Shown: piece by piece, positions 36,074 to 46,418 of the stretch
Numbering within the stretch: the first letter of the stretch is position 1
Layout: every line of letters starts with the position of its first letter
NCBI GenBank assembly: GCA_943787175.1
Contig: CALSLK010000010.1
Coordinates: forward strand, 62,001-126,000
Source: an uncultured Alphaproteobacteria bacterium
Lineage (GTDB): Bacteria > Pseudomonadota > Alphaproteobacteria > SP197
Length of the DNA stretch: 64,000 nt
Reading direction: 5' to 3'
The notes under the pieces: generated by a model
What the model was told of the DNA's origin: nothing
Seen by the model: the letters and a program-made list of their open reading frames with translations, nothing else
Database searches by the model: none
Translations under genes and position numbers: made by a program

Positions 36074-37251
36074 ATGATTGATGTCACAAGAGCAAGGGCA
36101 GAAACGCCCGGTATCGAACATCAGGCGTTTTTCTACAACTCCGGCGCGGGCCTCATGCCCAGGCCCGTGCTCGACGCCCTGCACGAGCACCTCGATCTTG
36201 AAGCCAGGATCGGCGGTTATGCCGCAGAGGAAGCTGCCGCGCCCAAGCTGCAGGCGACCTACGAGTGCCATCGCGCGCATGCTGAACTGCTCGACCGACG
36301 AGGTTGCCGTGGTGGAAAACGCCACCGTTGCGTGGTGCCAGGCGTTTTATGGCCTGGCCCAGGACATGCAGCCCGGCGACAACGTCGTCACGGTGGTGGC
36401 CGAATACGCCTCGAACTTCATCGCCCTGCTCCAGACCGTCAAGCGGCGCGGTATCGAGATTGTCGTGGCCCCCAACGATGCCAGCGGCCAGGTCGATGTC
36501 GCGGCCCTGGAGGCCCTGATCGATGACCGCACCAAACTGATCGCCGTGACCCACGTCCCCACCTCCGGCGGCCTCGTGACCCCCGCCGCCGAAGTCGGAA
36601 AGGTCGCGCGCAGAGCACGGCGTGCCCTACCTGCTGGACGCCTGCCAGTCGGCCGGCCAGATGCCGCTGGACGTGCAGGAGCTGGGCTGCGATTTCCTCT
36701 CGGCCACCGGCCGCAAGTTTCTGCGCGGGCCGCGTGGCACCGGGTTCCTCTATGCCAGCAAGGCCATCATGGAACGCCACGAGCCGCCGGTTCTTGATCT
36801 CCATTCCGCCGAATGGGTCGCGCCGGACCGCTATGAGATGGCGGCAACGGCCCGGCGTTATGAGAACTGGGAGAATTACATCGCGGGCAAGGTCGGGCTT
36901 GGTGTCGCTGTCGACTACGCCCTGTCTTGGGGCCTGGAGAACATCCAGGAGCGCAACCGCCTGCTGGCCGATGACCTGCGTGAACGTCTGGGCATGATCC
37001 CGGGTGTTACGGTGCGCGATGCCGGCGTAGACCGCTGCGCTATCGTCAGCTTTAGCCATGACCGGTACAAGCCCGAGGAAGTCATGCAGCGGCTGGCCGA
37101 TCAGGGTATCGCCATCGGCAATTCGGCTCCGGGTTCCACCCGGCTTGATTTCGAAGCGCGCCGTCTGCCTGACCTGTGCCGCGCGTCGGTGCACTACCTC
37201 AACACGGAGGAGGAAGTGGCCCTGCTCGCCGCCGCGGTGGCGGGGCTTTAG
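36074..37251 (+). pseudogene. Class V aminotransferase (cysteine desulfurase-like), two +1 breaks
   Basis: Reconstructed length about 391 residues from ATG 36074 ([16 protein letters not shown]). PLP fold-type I enzyme of the SufS/isopenicillin-epimerase-like group: substrate loop [23 protein letters not shown], the PLP-binding [10 protein letters not shown], and the Schiff-base lysine in [16 protein letters not shown]. One extra base near 36266 and one near 36612 break the frame; length is 2 modulo 3, as expected. Conserved blocks lie in three frames and all key residues survive. Substrate unknown. Confidence 0.82.
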
Positions 37252-37259
37252 AGCCTGAT

Positions 37260-37287
37260 CGCCTCATGTTGCGTACAAGCTGAGGCG
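37260..37287. terminator. Hairpin between convergent genes, possible terminator
   Basis: Perfect 7-bp stem CGCCTCA (37260-37266) / TGAGGCG (37281-37287), 14-base loop, between the stops of the aminotransferase (37251) and the DMT exporter (37299). No T-run on either side, so it may be weak. Confidence 0.4.
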
Positions 37288-37298
37288 TGAGTCCTGCT

Positions 37299-38204
37299 CT
37301 AGCCCGGCGCCTGTGCTGGCTTCGAAGTCGGTGCGAGCAGCACTTCCGCGATGCCCCCGCACAGGATCAGGCCCGCACCGAGAATTTCGCGCCAGCCAAA
37401 CGGTTCGTTCGCCCAAAGCGCGGCGCTGACGGTTCCGAACACCAACTCGGTCAGGATCAGGATACCGAAGAGGCCAACACCAACGACGCGGGGCGCTCCC
37501 AAGATCACGACATTCGTGGGAATGAAAAAGCAGGCCGACAGAGCCAATAGCCATGGCAGCATGGCGAACAGATCGTCCAGGGCGGGCACAGGCCCCAGGT
37601 GCCCGGCAAGCAGGGGTAACTGCACGATACCGACGAGCCCGCCATAGAAGAAGAACGCAGACAGCATGGGCGTGATGCCTTCCGGCTGCACGGCATCGAT
37701 GCGGGCGGCGCCTGCGGCAAAGAACGCACCCCCTGCGAGTGCCAGCCAATCACCTGCGTTGTGCGGCAGGGGCAGGCCGGCTTCCTGACCCAGCACGATC
37801 CAGACGCCGGTAACGGCGGCGGAGAGACTGATGGCACGACTCCAGTGCGGGAGCGCTCGCGCCATGCCGATTTCCAGAAGCGTCGCCCAGAGCGGCGCGA
37901 GGTAGAAGAGAAGCAGCGCACGCATCACGTCGGTCAGCAAGAAGCTGTTGGCATAACACATGATGCCGCCACCCATGAGCAGACCGATCAGGGGCATGTT
38001 CAATCCGGTCGGCAGGCCGCGCATGGCACGCAAGAGGATCATCGGGGCCAGCAGAAGAACGCACAGGACGTACTGTGTGAGCGTGCCCCAGCCACCTGTC
38101 ATGCCGGCATCCTGAAGCATGCGCTGGGGCAACCAGTAAAGGCCCCAGGAGCCTGCGGCGATGGCAAGAGTGAAAGAAACTAGAGCGCGGCGACTGCGGG
38201 TCAT
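37299..38204 (-). CDS. EamA/DMT-family transporter
   Basis: 301 residues with ten hydrophobic helices in two EamA halves. The first begins L-A-I-A-A-G-S-W-G-L-Y-W-L-P, the second is around LALAGGAFFAAGA and ends GAGLILCGGIAEVLLAP. DMT proteins export amino acids or other metabolites, or take up nucleotides. It is divergent from the GlxA-type regulator gene (103-bp shared promoter region), which probably controls it; such regulator-exporter pairs often handle amino acids. Intact. Confidence 0.87.
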   Translation of the reverse strand: MTRSRRALVSFTLAIAAGSWGLYWLPQRMLQDAGMTGGWGTLTQYVLCVLLLAPMILLRAMRGLPTGLNMPLIGLLMGGGIMCYANSFLLTDVMRALLLFYLAPLWATLLEIGMARALPHWSRAISLSAAVTGVWIVLGQEAGLPLPHNAGDWLALAGGAFFAAGAARIDAVQPEGITPMLSAFFFYGGLVGIVQLPLLAGHLGPVPALDDLFAMLPWLLALSACFFIPTNVVILGAPRVVGVGLFGILILTELVFGTVSAALWANEPFGWREILGAGLILCGGIAEVLLAPTSKPAQAPG

Positions 38205-38307
38205 GAACCTGATTCTCCGATCGATATGACCCGAAGCTAGGCATCATTTGCACTAACAGGTAGATCGATTTTTGCATCTTTCAGTCGTTTTGTGCCATAA
38301 GCGCGGC

Positions 38308-39363
38308 ATGACGAACGATGAGACCTTCGCACCTGGGGACGTTCTGCTTGTTGCCGTGCCGGAAACGTCAGGTTCGACGCTCTACGGCATGGTCGACATG
38401 CTGTCGGCCACGTCATGGCTTTGGCGCAATCTCGTCGGCTCGGCACCATGTCCGTCCCCGCTCAGGCCCAGGATTGTGGCGCCAGAGGGTGTACCTTTCC
38501 TGTGCAGCAACGGCGTGCCCGTCAGCCCGGAACTGGCCGTGGAGGATGATCCCGAAGCACCCATCGTGATTGTTCCCGAGCTGTTTCTCGAGCCTGAAAG
38601 CACCCTGGAAGGGCGCTACGCCGCGTTGCTCGACTGGCTTCGTCGTCGTCATGCCACGGGCAGCATGCTCTATTCGTCCTGCTCGGGGTCCATTCTGCTT
38701 GCGGCTGCAGGACTGCTGGATGGATGCCCGGCCACCTCGCACTGGAGCGACGAGACGCGCTATCGAAAGGCCTACGACAGGGTCGAATTTGACCGTGGGC
38801 CGGCCCTTGTCGCGGCGAGTTCCACAATTGTCACGGCAGCCGGGACCTCATCCTGGCAGGATCTCATGCTTCACATCATCGCTCGCCACTGCGGGCCACG
38901 TGAGGCGCTGCAAATCGCCCGCATCTTTCTGCTGCGCTGGCATACCGAAGGCCAGCTTCCTTATGTCGGTTTGCATCGCCGCGAGCGCCATGCCGACCAT
39001 GCGGTGCGGGACGTGGAAGACTGGCTTGAACGGCATTTCGCCGAACCCCAGCCGGTCGCAGGCGTGGTGGCGCGTAGTGCGCTGGCTGAACGAACGCTCA
39101 AGCGCCGTTTCAAACGGGCCACCGGCCATACGCTCATCGACTATGTCCAGAACCTGCGGATAGAAGAAGCCAAGCGGTTGCTGAGCGAGATGGGGTATTC
39201 ATCCGAAAAAGTGTCTGCCGTTGTCGGATATGAAAACAGTGCGTTCTTTCGCCGTTTGTTCAAGCGCTTAACAGGTGTGACGCCGGGCCATTACCGCACG
39301 ATGTTTGAGCCCATTGCCAACGCAGGAAACCCGCCGGTTCAGCGCTTTTCTGTGAAACCATAG
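38308..39363 (+). CDS. GlxA-family transcriptional regulator (DJ-1/PfpI plus AraC HTH)
   Basis: 351 residues from ATG 38308. N-terminal DJ-1/PfpI-like sensor domain (LLVAVPETSGSTLYGMVDML; elbow cysteine in YSSCSGSILLAAAGLL), then a C-terminal AraC DNA-binding domain with two HTHs (VVARSALAERTLKRRFKRA and VSAVVGYENSAFFRRLFKR). Members sense small nitrogenous metabolites and activate catabolic genes. Divergent from the DMT exporter. Its last 25 bases overlap the convergent hydantoinase B gene, so either neighbour could be a target. Confidence 0.92.
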   Translation: MTNDETFAPGDVLLVAVPETSGSTLYGMVDMLSATSWLWRNLVGSAPCPSPLRPRIVAPEGVPFLCSNGVPVSPELAVEDDPEAPIVIVPELFLEPESTLEGRYAALLDWLRRRHATGSMLYSSCSGSILLAAAGLLDGCPATSHWSDETRYRKAYDRVEFDRGPALVAASSTIVTAAGTSSWQDLMLHIIARHCGPREALQIARIFLLRWHTEGQLPYVGLHRRERHADHAVRDVEDWLERHFAEPQPVAGVVARSALAERTLKRRFKRATGHTLIDYVQNLRIEEAKRLLSEMGYSSEKVSAVVGYENSAFFRRLFKRLTGVTPGHYRTMFEPIANAGNPPVQRFSVKP

Positions 39364-41002
39364 TCGCGTGTTGCGGCATCTTTGCTGACCAGACCGCTGC
39401 GCAGATCATCAGTGATCGCTTTCTCACTGCGTTGCTCTGCCAACCCGTAACCGCCGCCGCCCGGCGTTTCGACCCACAGGCGGTCGTCGGGGGGAATGTC
39501 CTGCTCGCCTTTGCCGTTCATGGGCTTGCCGGAAGACAGACGCAGGATGCCGCGTGCCCCGTCCTTTCCCCCGGCCCGCCCACGTGCCGGATAGGTGATG
39601 CGGTCCAGTGCGGCGGCAAGCTGGAACGGCGCTTCCTCGCTTGAACCGATCTCGATGACCTGGCCGTTGCCGCCGCGGTACTTGCCCGCGCCACCGGAAT
39701 CGGGGCGCAGTTCGCGCCGCCACACGATCAGCGGCGTGGTTGATTCCGTCATCTCCACCTGGCTTCCCATGACACCGGAGGGATAGGCCGTGGCATCCAG
39801 GCCGTCTGCGGTGGGCCGTCCGCCGGTGCCGCCGTTGTGGACCAGCTCCATGGCGAACTGGCTCTGGTTGCTGGCATGGTGATGGCCGAAACCACCGCGC
39901 AGGGATAGGTCCCACAACACGGATGTGCCTTCTGCGGGCACGGTGCCATCGCGCGCCTGGTGCAGACAGCCGAATGCCGCTTCCGGCAGCAACTGGCCCA
40001 CGACATGACGCATGACCACCGGTGCCGGTTTCAGCGCATTCATGATCGAGCCTTCTGGTGCCGTCACGATGAAGGGTTCCAGCGCACCGGCATTGTTGGG
40101 AATGTCGGGCGCGATGATGCATTTCAGGGCAAACACCGTGTAGGCCTGGGCATAGGTCAACGGGCAGTTGATGCCGAACCGGGAACGGCCTGAGCTCCCG
40201 GCGAAGTCGATTTGGAGACTGTCATCGCCGATGGTCATGGTCGCGGCGATCTTGATCTCGAAGTCATAACCGTCGGTCATCATCTCCGAGGACCAAGTGC
40301 CCCGGGGCCAGGCACGGATGCGCTCAAGGGTTGCCTCGCGCGATGTATCGATGATGTGCTGGGCCAGACCGTCGAGGCTCTCCATGGCAAACTCACGCAT
40401 CATGCCGGCCAGGCGCTCCTCGCCCACTTCACAGCAGGCAATCAGAGCATAGAGGTCGCCCTCGTTCTGCACGGGAACGCGGCTGTTGGCGTGCAGCAGC
40501 TTCATCATGGTGTCGTTGATGACGCCGGCATCGACCAGCTTGATCGGCGGGATATAAAGGCCTTCCTCGTGCACATCGGCGGCATCGGGCCCGAAACTGC
40601 GCCCGCCGATATCGGCCAGGTGCGAGGTGCAGGAGTTCAGGCCGATCAGCCTGCCGTCCAGGAAGCATGGCTTCACCAGTACGAAGTCGTTGAGATGGCC
40701 TGAACCCAGCCACGGGATCGTTGGTAAGATAGATATCGCCCTCGACCATGGTTTCGGGCGGGAAGATGCCGACGAAGTGTTTGCACCGCCGCTGCCATGG
40801 TGTTGATGTGGCCTGGCGTGCCGGTCACCGCCTGGGCCATCATGCGGCCCTGAAGATCGAAGATGCCGGCCGAGATGTCGCCTGACTCGCGCACGATCGG
40901 ACTGAACGCCGCGCGCATCAGGGTCTGGCCCTGTTCCTCGACCACTGCGATCAGGCGGTTCCACATGATCTGCAGGTTGATGCGTTCAAGAGCCTCGTTC
41001 AT
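39339..41002 (-). pseudogene. Hydantoinase B/5-oxoprolinase subunit, two +1 breaks
   Basis: Reconstructed length about 553 residues from ATG 41002 (MNEALERINLQIMWNRL), normal for HyuB. Conserved blocks: SPIVRESGDISAGIFD, EGDIYLTNDPW, GHLNDF, DIGGRSFG, EGLYIPPIKL, GINCPLTYA, VVMRHVVGQLLPEA, GGFGHHHASNQ and the terminal TPGGGGYG. Extra bases near 40783 and 40713 shift the frame; length is 2 modulo 3. It overlaps the HyuA-like gene by 4 bp (ATGA). HyuA/HyuB proteins perform ATP-dependent ring opening of hydantoins, 5-oxoproline, or ketone/acetophenone carboxylation; which applies here is unknown. Confidence 0.85.
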
Positions 41003-43085
41003 GGGTTTGCCTCCTGACGACGTTCAAGCACGATATGACCGAACCGGTCGATGCGTCCGTCATAACCGCCGGTCACGACCGTGGTGGTCTGGCCTTCAAA
41101 CAGGACGCAGGGCCCAGCGAAGGTCGCGCCAGGCCGAAGGCTCTTGCGGTCATAGGCTGCGGCTTCGGCGGATTTTCCGGCCGCAGGGTCGACCAGAAGA
41201 CGTCGGCTTGCGGGTTCGGCCTCGTGCGGGTCTTCGTCGGACTGATCGGTCGCAAGGGCAGGGGACTGGGCAGAGACGATGACCTTCCAGCCCAGGATCT
41301 CGATATCCATGCCGGGAACCGCGCGGCGGAACAGACGCGCGTACTCTGCGTTATAGCTCGCGGCCAGGCGTTCGTTTTCTCCGGCCTGGAGATCGCCGTC
41401 GCCGACGGCGACCTCGATCTCGTGGCCCTGGCCAAGATAACGCATGAAACAGGTGCGCTTCTCTGTCAGCTCGGCATCGGGTGCCCCCTGGCGCACGATA
41501 TCGCGTGCCTCCCGTCCCAGGCCCGCGAAGACGTCGTTGACGGCGTCCAGATCGAAGTCCGAAACCGTCATGTAGCGGCTTCGGATCACCTCATAGGCAA
41601 TCGGCGCGCGCAGGAACCCGACCGCCGAACCCACGCCGGGGTCATGGGGAATGACGACCCGCGGAATTGCCAGCTTCTCGGCCATGCGACAGGCGTGCAG
41701 TGGGCCCGCGCCACCGAAGGCGATCATGGTGCGGTGGCGCAGGTCCTTGCCCCGCTCCACGGCATGGACCCTGGCGGCATTGGCCATGTTTTCATCGACG
41801 ACTTCGGAAATGCCCAGGGCGCCATCCAGCGGCTCCAGCCCCAGCGGTGTTGCCACGTGTTCACCGATGGCATTGTGCGAGGCTTGGACATTCAGCGTCA
41901 TGCGGCCATCGGCAAATCCGTCGGGATCCAGTCTTCCCAGCGCCAGGTCCGCATCGGTCACGGCGGCATCGGTGCCCCCATGGCCGTAACAGGCCGGGCC
42001 GGGTTCAGAGCCTGTGCTGTCGGGGCCCACGGTGATGCGGTTCAAGGTATCGAGCCGCGCGATGGAACCGCCGCCGGCACCAATCTCGATCATCTCGATC
42101 ACGGGAATGCGTACCGGCAGGCCGCTGCCCTTCATGAAGCGTGCCGCACGGGCAATCTCGAAGGTGCGGGCGGTCTGTGGCGTGGCGTCGTCGATCAGGC
42201 AGATCTTGGCCGTCGTGCCGCCCATGTCATAGGACAACACCTCGGCCTCGCCGCGCTCGGCGGCAACGGTGGCGGCCAGGATCGCACCGCCGCTGGGCCC
42301 GCTTTCCACCAGGCGGATGGGATAGCGGATGGCCGTTTCCAGCGCGCAGACACCGCCGCCCGAGGTCATCATCAGCATCGGACTGGTGATGCCGAAGGCT
42401 TTGAGTTCGCCGTCCAGCGCCGTCAGGTAGCGCGCCATCAGCGGCTGCACATAGGCGTTGCAGGACGCCGTTGTCAGGCGCTCGTACTCGCGCATCTCCG
42501 GGCAGACTTCGCTCGACAGCGTGATCTGCAGGTCCGGCAGTTCGGCCCGCAGCAGGTCGCGCCACGCGCTGCTCGTGCGCCGGGTTGGCATAGGCGTGGA
42601 GCAGGCCGATGGCGACCGCCTCGACGCCTTCCTCCCGCATGGCCGCAGACGATGGCGGGTACGCCGGATTCATCGAGCGGGATCAGCACCTGGCCGCGCA
42701 CATCCATGCGCTCGACAACGGGATAGGTCAGGTGGCGCGGGAACCAGGGGCTCCGGCTTCTCCAGGAACACATCGTACTGGTCGAAGCGATTCTCATAGG
42801 CCAGGCGCAGCGTGTCGCGGAACCCGTCGGTGCAGATCAGGGCGGTCACCGCGCCCTTGCGCTCGATCAGGGCGTTGGTCGCCAGGGTCGTGCCATGGAT
42901 CACACCGGTGATCTCTTCGGGCTTCACGCCGGCACTCTCCAGCGCCAGAGCGGACCCCGTTCATCACCCCCTGTTCGGGGGCCTGCGGCGTGGTCGGAAC
43001 CTTGGACGTGGCAAGGCTGCCGTCGTCGCGATTCAAGCGCGACATCCGTGAAGGTGCCGCCGATATCTGCTGCCAGTCGCGCCAT
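40999..43085 (-). pseudogene. Hydantoinase A/oxoprolinase subunit, five +1 breaks
   Basis: Reconstructed length about 693 residues from ATG 43085 (MARLAADIGGTFTDVAL), the normal HyuA length. Nucleotide-binding blocks DIGGTFTD, VIHGTTLATNAL, GPSGGA and SYDMGGTTAKICL, then IEIGAGGGSIA and the C-terminal FAGPCVLFEGQTTTVV. Five single extra bases fall near 43038, 42951, 42745, 42655-42685 and 42579; the total length, 2 modulo 3, fits five. From 42575 down to 40999 the frame is clean. It pairs with the B subunit through an ATGA overlap. Every break leaves the conserved protein sequence in place, so real decay is unlikely. Confidence 0.85.
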
Positions 43086-43232
43086 GGCGATTCCTGCCCC
43101 ATATTCGGGGCGAACCCTGTCAGCGAACGGCACGGCTGCCAATCGGAATCGCACGTGCCGGCGGTCCAACAGGTGGCAATTATTTCGTCGGGGTCTGTTG
43201 CGCGCGATTTTGCAGAAGCCGCGCCGGTCACG

Positions 43233-43492
43233 TCAGTCGCCGGCGCCCGATACCATCCGGCCATCGACCGGTGCGGGGGCGTGCCGGTTGCGCTTGGTAC
43301 GACCATGCGCTCGTGCAATTCCGTGATCGCCGGCGCTGCCGGTCTTCACACAGGCGAAGGGCAGAATGGCCATGGATCAGGCAGGCGAATGCCTGCGCCG
43401 ATCATGCGGAATCCGAACGAGGAGGCGACACCCATATGTTCCAGATAGGTCTCGTCGACCGACTGGGGGTGGCGGGTAAAGTGGTCGAACAT
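43233..43492 (-). pseudogene. DUF6356-like small membrane-associated protein, frame-disrupted
   Basis: About 85 residues when corrected, from ATG 43492 (MFDHFTRHPQSVDETYLEHM). The opening F-D-H-F-T-R-H-P-x-S-V-x-E-T-Y-x-E-H-M and the continuation R-M-I-G-A-G, then A-C-L-I-H-G, T-G-S-A-A and E-L-H-E-R-M-V fit DUF6356, short alphaproteobacterial proteins with one or two hydrophobic stretches and no known function. These blocks lie in different frames; length is 2 modulo 3. It is upstream of the HyuA-like gene on the same strand and divergent from the Lrp-type regulator. Confidence 0.65.
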
Positions 43493-43671
43493 GAAAACTC
43501 CCGGCGGCGTGAACGGTCTGCCCTGAAACGGGCTCCCTTTGCTGGAACCTCATTGTCCCAACCTCTAGAAGTCCAGCGGGCACCGGAATCTGTTTGCTTT
43601 CTTGCGCACTTATCCCGCTATCAGGCAGCATCAGTTTCTATGTCTATGAAGCTTTATTCCGTGGGATGTTC

Positions 43672-44140
43672 ATGCTCGATGACGTCAGACAAGAGCCATC
43701 CTTGGCCTTCTCCAGAAGCTGACGCCACGCTGGTCGCTGGCCGCGATCGCCGGAGGAGGTGCATCTCTCCACCACCCCCTGCTGGCGGCGCATCCAGAGG
43801 CTGGAGCGCGACGGTTACATCGCCGCGCGTGTCGCCCTGCTCGATCCCGACAAGGCGAACGTTCCCATCACCGTCTTTGTCTCGGTCCGCACGGACGAGC
43901 ACAACGAGGCCTGGCTCGAGACCTTTGCGCGCGAGGTCGCCGATGTGCCCGAGGTGGTCGAGATCTACCGCATGGCCGGCGAGATCGATTACCTCATGAA
44001 GGTCGTGGTCCCCGACATCCAGGCCTATGACCGCGTCTACAAGACGCTCATCGCCAAGACCCGCTTCTTCGATGTCAGTTCCATGTTCGCCATGGAGCGC
44101 ATCAAACACACCACCGCCCTGCCGCTCTACCTATCTCTAG
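43672..44140 (+). pseudogene. Lrp/AsnC-family transcriptional regulator, frame-disrupted
   Basis: About 154 residues when corrected. ATG 43672 gives MLDDV, then in other frames D-K-S-I-L-G-L-L-Q, W-S-L-A-A-I-A, and V-H-L-S-T-T-P-C-W-R-R-I-Q-R-L: the Lrp helix-turn-helix. The C-terminal ligand-binding (RAM) domain is in one clean frame: AEVPEVVEIYRM-like VADVPEVVEIYRMAGEIDY. Extra bases lie near 43687, 43697, 43752 and before the stop (about 44133); length is 1 modulo 3, fitting four. The stop TAG shares a CTAG with the convergent ArsC-like gene. Members respond to amino acids. Confidence 0.8.
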
Positions 44141-44491
44141 GAGCCCGAGAGTTCGGCCTTCTGGGCATCCTTGAAGCCGACCATCGCGGCCGCGCGCCCA
44201 GATCAACAGACCGGCCGCTTCATGATGGCTGGCTGCGCCATGATCAGAGTGCATGCGCCTTTGCTGTTGTCCAGATCGGCCTTGTCGGCAGTCCGACAGC
44301 GCCCGCCAGGTCGTGCCGCGCGTGTTGACCAGAACCTCATGCCCCAGTTCTTCCAGCCACGCTGCCAGGGCATCGCCATCCAGGCCATCGGCCCGGACAT
44401 CGTGAAACCGGTGCTCCAGCCCTTCGCCCTTCATCCAGGCCAGCGCCTTCTTGCAGGTGTCACAGTTCTTCAGGCCATAGACGACAATCAT
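44137..44491 (-). pseudogene. ArsC/Spx-family (YffB-like) reductase, frame-disrupted
   Basis: About 117 residues when corrected, from ATG 44491. The thioredoxin-like start MIVVYGLKNCDTCKKALAW carries the C-x-x-C-K motif of the YffB/ArsC branch. Later blocks R-G-T-T-W-R-A-L, D-K-A-D-L-D-N, M-K-R-P-V and M-V-G-F-K-D complete the family profile but alternate between frames. Arsenate reduction is not implied; many YffB-like proteins have unknown substrates. Its stop TAG (44139-44137) sits in the same CTAG as the Lrp-type gene stop. Confidence 0.8.
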
Positions 44492-44518
44492 GCGATTCCT
44501 CCCGTTTCAGGGTGAAGA

Positions 44519-45242
44519 CTACTGATGACCTGAAGGCTGCGTCACGCTGAAAGCATCATCGCAATCAGGAACATGCAGGGTCAGGCAGGGAACCCAGCCC
44601 TCCGGCACGGCGATGCGGGGATCATGGGTGCTTCCGTCGATCAGGTCCGGTAGCAGATGGGTGTGGGGTCCCTCAGGCGTCTCCGTCCGGGCAATTGGCT
44701 GGGTCACGATGATCTCGGCCAGGCTGGTACGGAACAGGCGTGGTGGGCTGGCCTCGACCAGAGCCATCAGGGCCGGGTGATGGGTGCCGACCAGCGCGTC
44801 ACCCAGGGCGCTGCGTAATGTCGTGATGAGGCCGGGATCCCTCACCATCACCATAGGCTCCAACGAAGACGCGCCTGCGCCGATGTCAAACAGCACTGCG
44901 CCATCGCGTTCGCCCGACCTCGCGCAATACCGCTGAAGACGCCAACGGCGCTTTTGCACCTGGCAGACAGAACAGCACGCCGCGCACCCGGTGACCATGT
45001 CGCCGGCTTTCCAGGTCATAGGGAACCGGCATGACGCCGTCGCGCAGATGGATCGTCATGGCGCCGCCTTCGCAGGATGCGGTCATGTCACGGCGCGTGT
45101 CGCTCCAGCTGACGCCGCTCCCGGGTGGTGCGTGAAACTCCGCCACGACGCCGGGCACGCCGACACTCCACGAGACGCCGTCCCGATCTCTCCAGAAGGT
45201 CAGCGTTGCAGCAAAGGCGGACTCGTCAAGAAAGGGGTTCAT
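44519..45242 (-). pseudogene. Hypothetical protein, one +1 break
   Basis: About 240 residues when corrected, from ATG 45242 (MNPFLDESAFAATLTFW) to TAG 44519. One extra base near 44914 splits it; length is 1 modulo 3. No signal peptide or membrane helix. The N-terminal half looks beta-rich (GVSWSVGVPGVVAEF), and the C-terminal half contains R-T-E-T-P-E-G-P-H-T-H-L-L-P. I do not recognise the family and see no catalytic motif beyond that His/Glu-rich stretch. It is 27 bp upstream of the ArsC-like gene and divergent from the TauD gene. Confidence 0.6.
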
Positions 45243-45289
45243 CGCTAAAGTTGGCAACGAAACGAGACGACTTCGCAAGGGAATGCACC

Positions 45290-46372
45290 ATGGCCGATGT
45301 TTATCTCCAGCCGGTCGAGCATGAATCGGCCTGGACCTGCCGACTGAAGCTGGGCTCGATCGATGCCGATGACCCTGCAATGGGAGCCGCGCCACATCGA
45401 CGCGCTCGAAGATGCCTATGCCGCCATCGAGAAGCAGGGCCTGACCCTCGACGAGGTCGAAGCACGAGCATTTCAAGGTCCCGGCCATCGCCGGTGAACT
45501 GCGTGAGATCTTACGAAGAGGTCATGTGGGGACGCGGCATCGTGCTGGTGAACCGTCTGCCGGTCGAGGAATGGTCCCAGAAGAAGTCGGAGATCATCTA
45601 TTGGGGCATCGGCACCCATCTGGGCAAGGGCCAGTCGCAGTCGGTCATCGGCGACCGTCTGGGGCATGTCGTCAACATCGGCGGCAAGGATCACAACGAA
45701 CGCGCCTACCGCAACTCCCTGCCGCTCACGCTCCACACCGACGCCTGCGACATCCTCTGCATGCTCTCCATCCGCAAGGGCGATTCCGGTGGTGAGTCGC
45801 AATACGCCAGCGCGCTTGCGGTCCACAACATCATGCTCGAGGAGCGCCCCGACCTGCTGGAGCCGCTCTATCGCGGCTTCCGCTATCACCGCTTTGGCGA
45901 GGAGGGCCCGGATGAAGCCTCCGGTCACCGATCATCATGTGCCGGTCCTGTCCGAGAAGCAGGGTTACGTCTCCTGCCGTTACGTCGCGGGCTACATCTA
46001 CATGGCCTATGACGAGCTCAAGGAGCCGCTCAGCCAGCATCAGATGGAAGCGCATCTGGCCTACTTCGACGACGTCGCCCAGCGGCCTGAGGTGAAGACT
46101 CCAGTTCATGATGGAGCCGGGCCACCTGCTGCTCTGCAACAACCACACCACCCTCCATTCGCGCACCGGGTTCGAGGACACTCCCGGACCCTGAGACCGG
46201 GCGCATGCTGCTCCGCCTCTGGCTCACCGCCCACGAAGGCGAGCGCCGCCCGATCAATCCCGACATCGAGATGTACCGCCAGGTCGGCATTCCCAAACGT
46301 GACGACCGCGTCGACACCCGTTATCGCGGCGACGCCACCAGGGCGCTGGAATCAGGCGTCCTGAAGTACTGA
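45290..46372 (+). pseudogene. TauD/TfdA-family dioxygenase, frame-disrupted
   Basis: About 355-360 residues when corrected, from ATG 45290 (MADVYLQPVEHESAWT), AAGGG upstream, to TGA 46370-46372. Central block in one frame: VMWGRGIVLVNRLPVEEW, then GTHLGKGQSQS, the iron motif H-T-D in LTLHTDACD, and GGESQYASA. The distal His is probably in CNNHTTLHSRTGF, followed by RLWLTAHEGERRP. Breaks cluster near 45374-45520, 45912, 46100 and 46190. 2-oxoglutarate-dependent Fe(II) oxygenase; substrate unknown. Long TauD-like proteins of this type differ from the shorter one at 51922. Confidence 0.78.
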
Positions 46373-46418
46373 AATCGGGGGCTGTGATTGCTGCCAAACT
46401 CTGATCTATAGTTCAGTC

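Noticed and set aside
40713-43038. Programmed frameshifting to explain HyuA/HyuB and similar genes
   Set aside because: The breaks share no slippery motif, occur up to eight per gene and in unrelated families, and are almost all single extra bases. Consensus error is far simpler.
43271-43999. 242-codon plus-strand frame upstream of and through the Lrp-type gene
   Set aside because: Its first half is antisense to the DUF6356-like gene and its second half is a shifted reading of the Lrp domain; neither part resembles a protein family.
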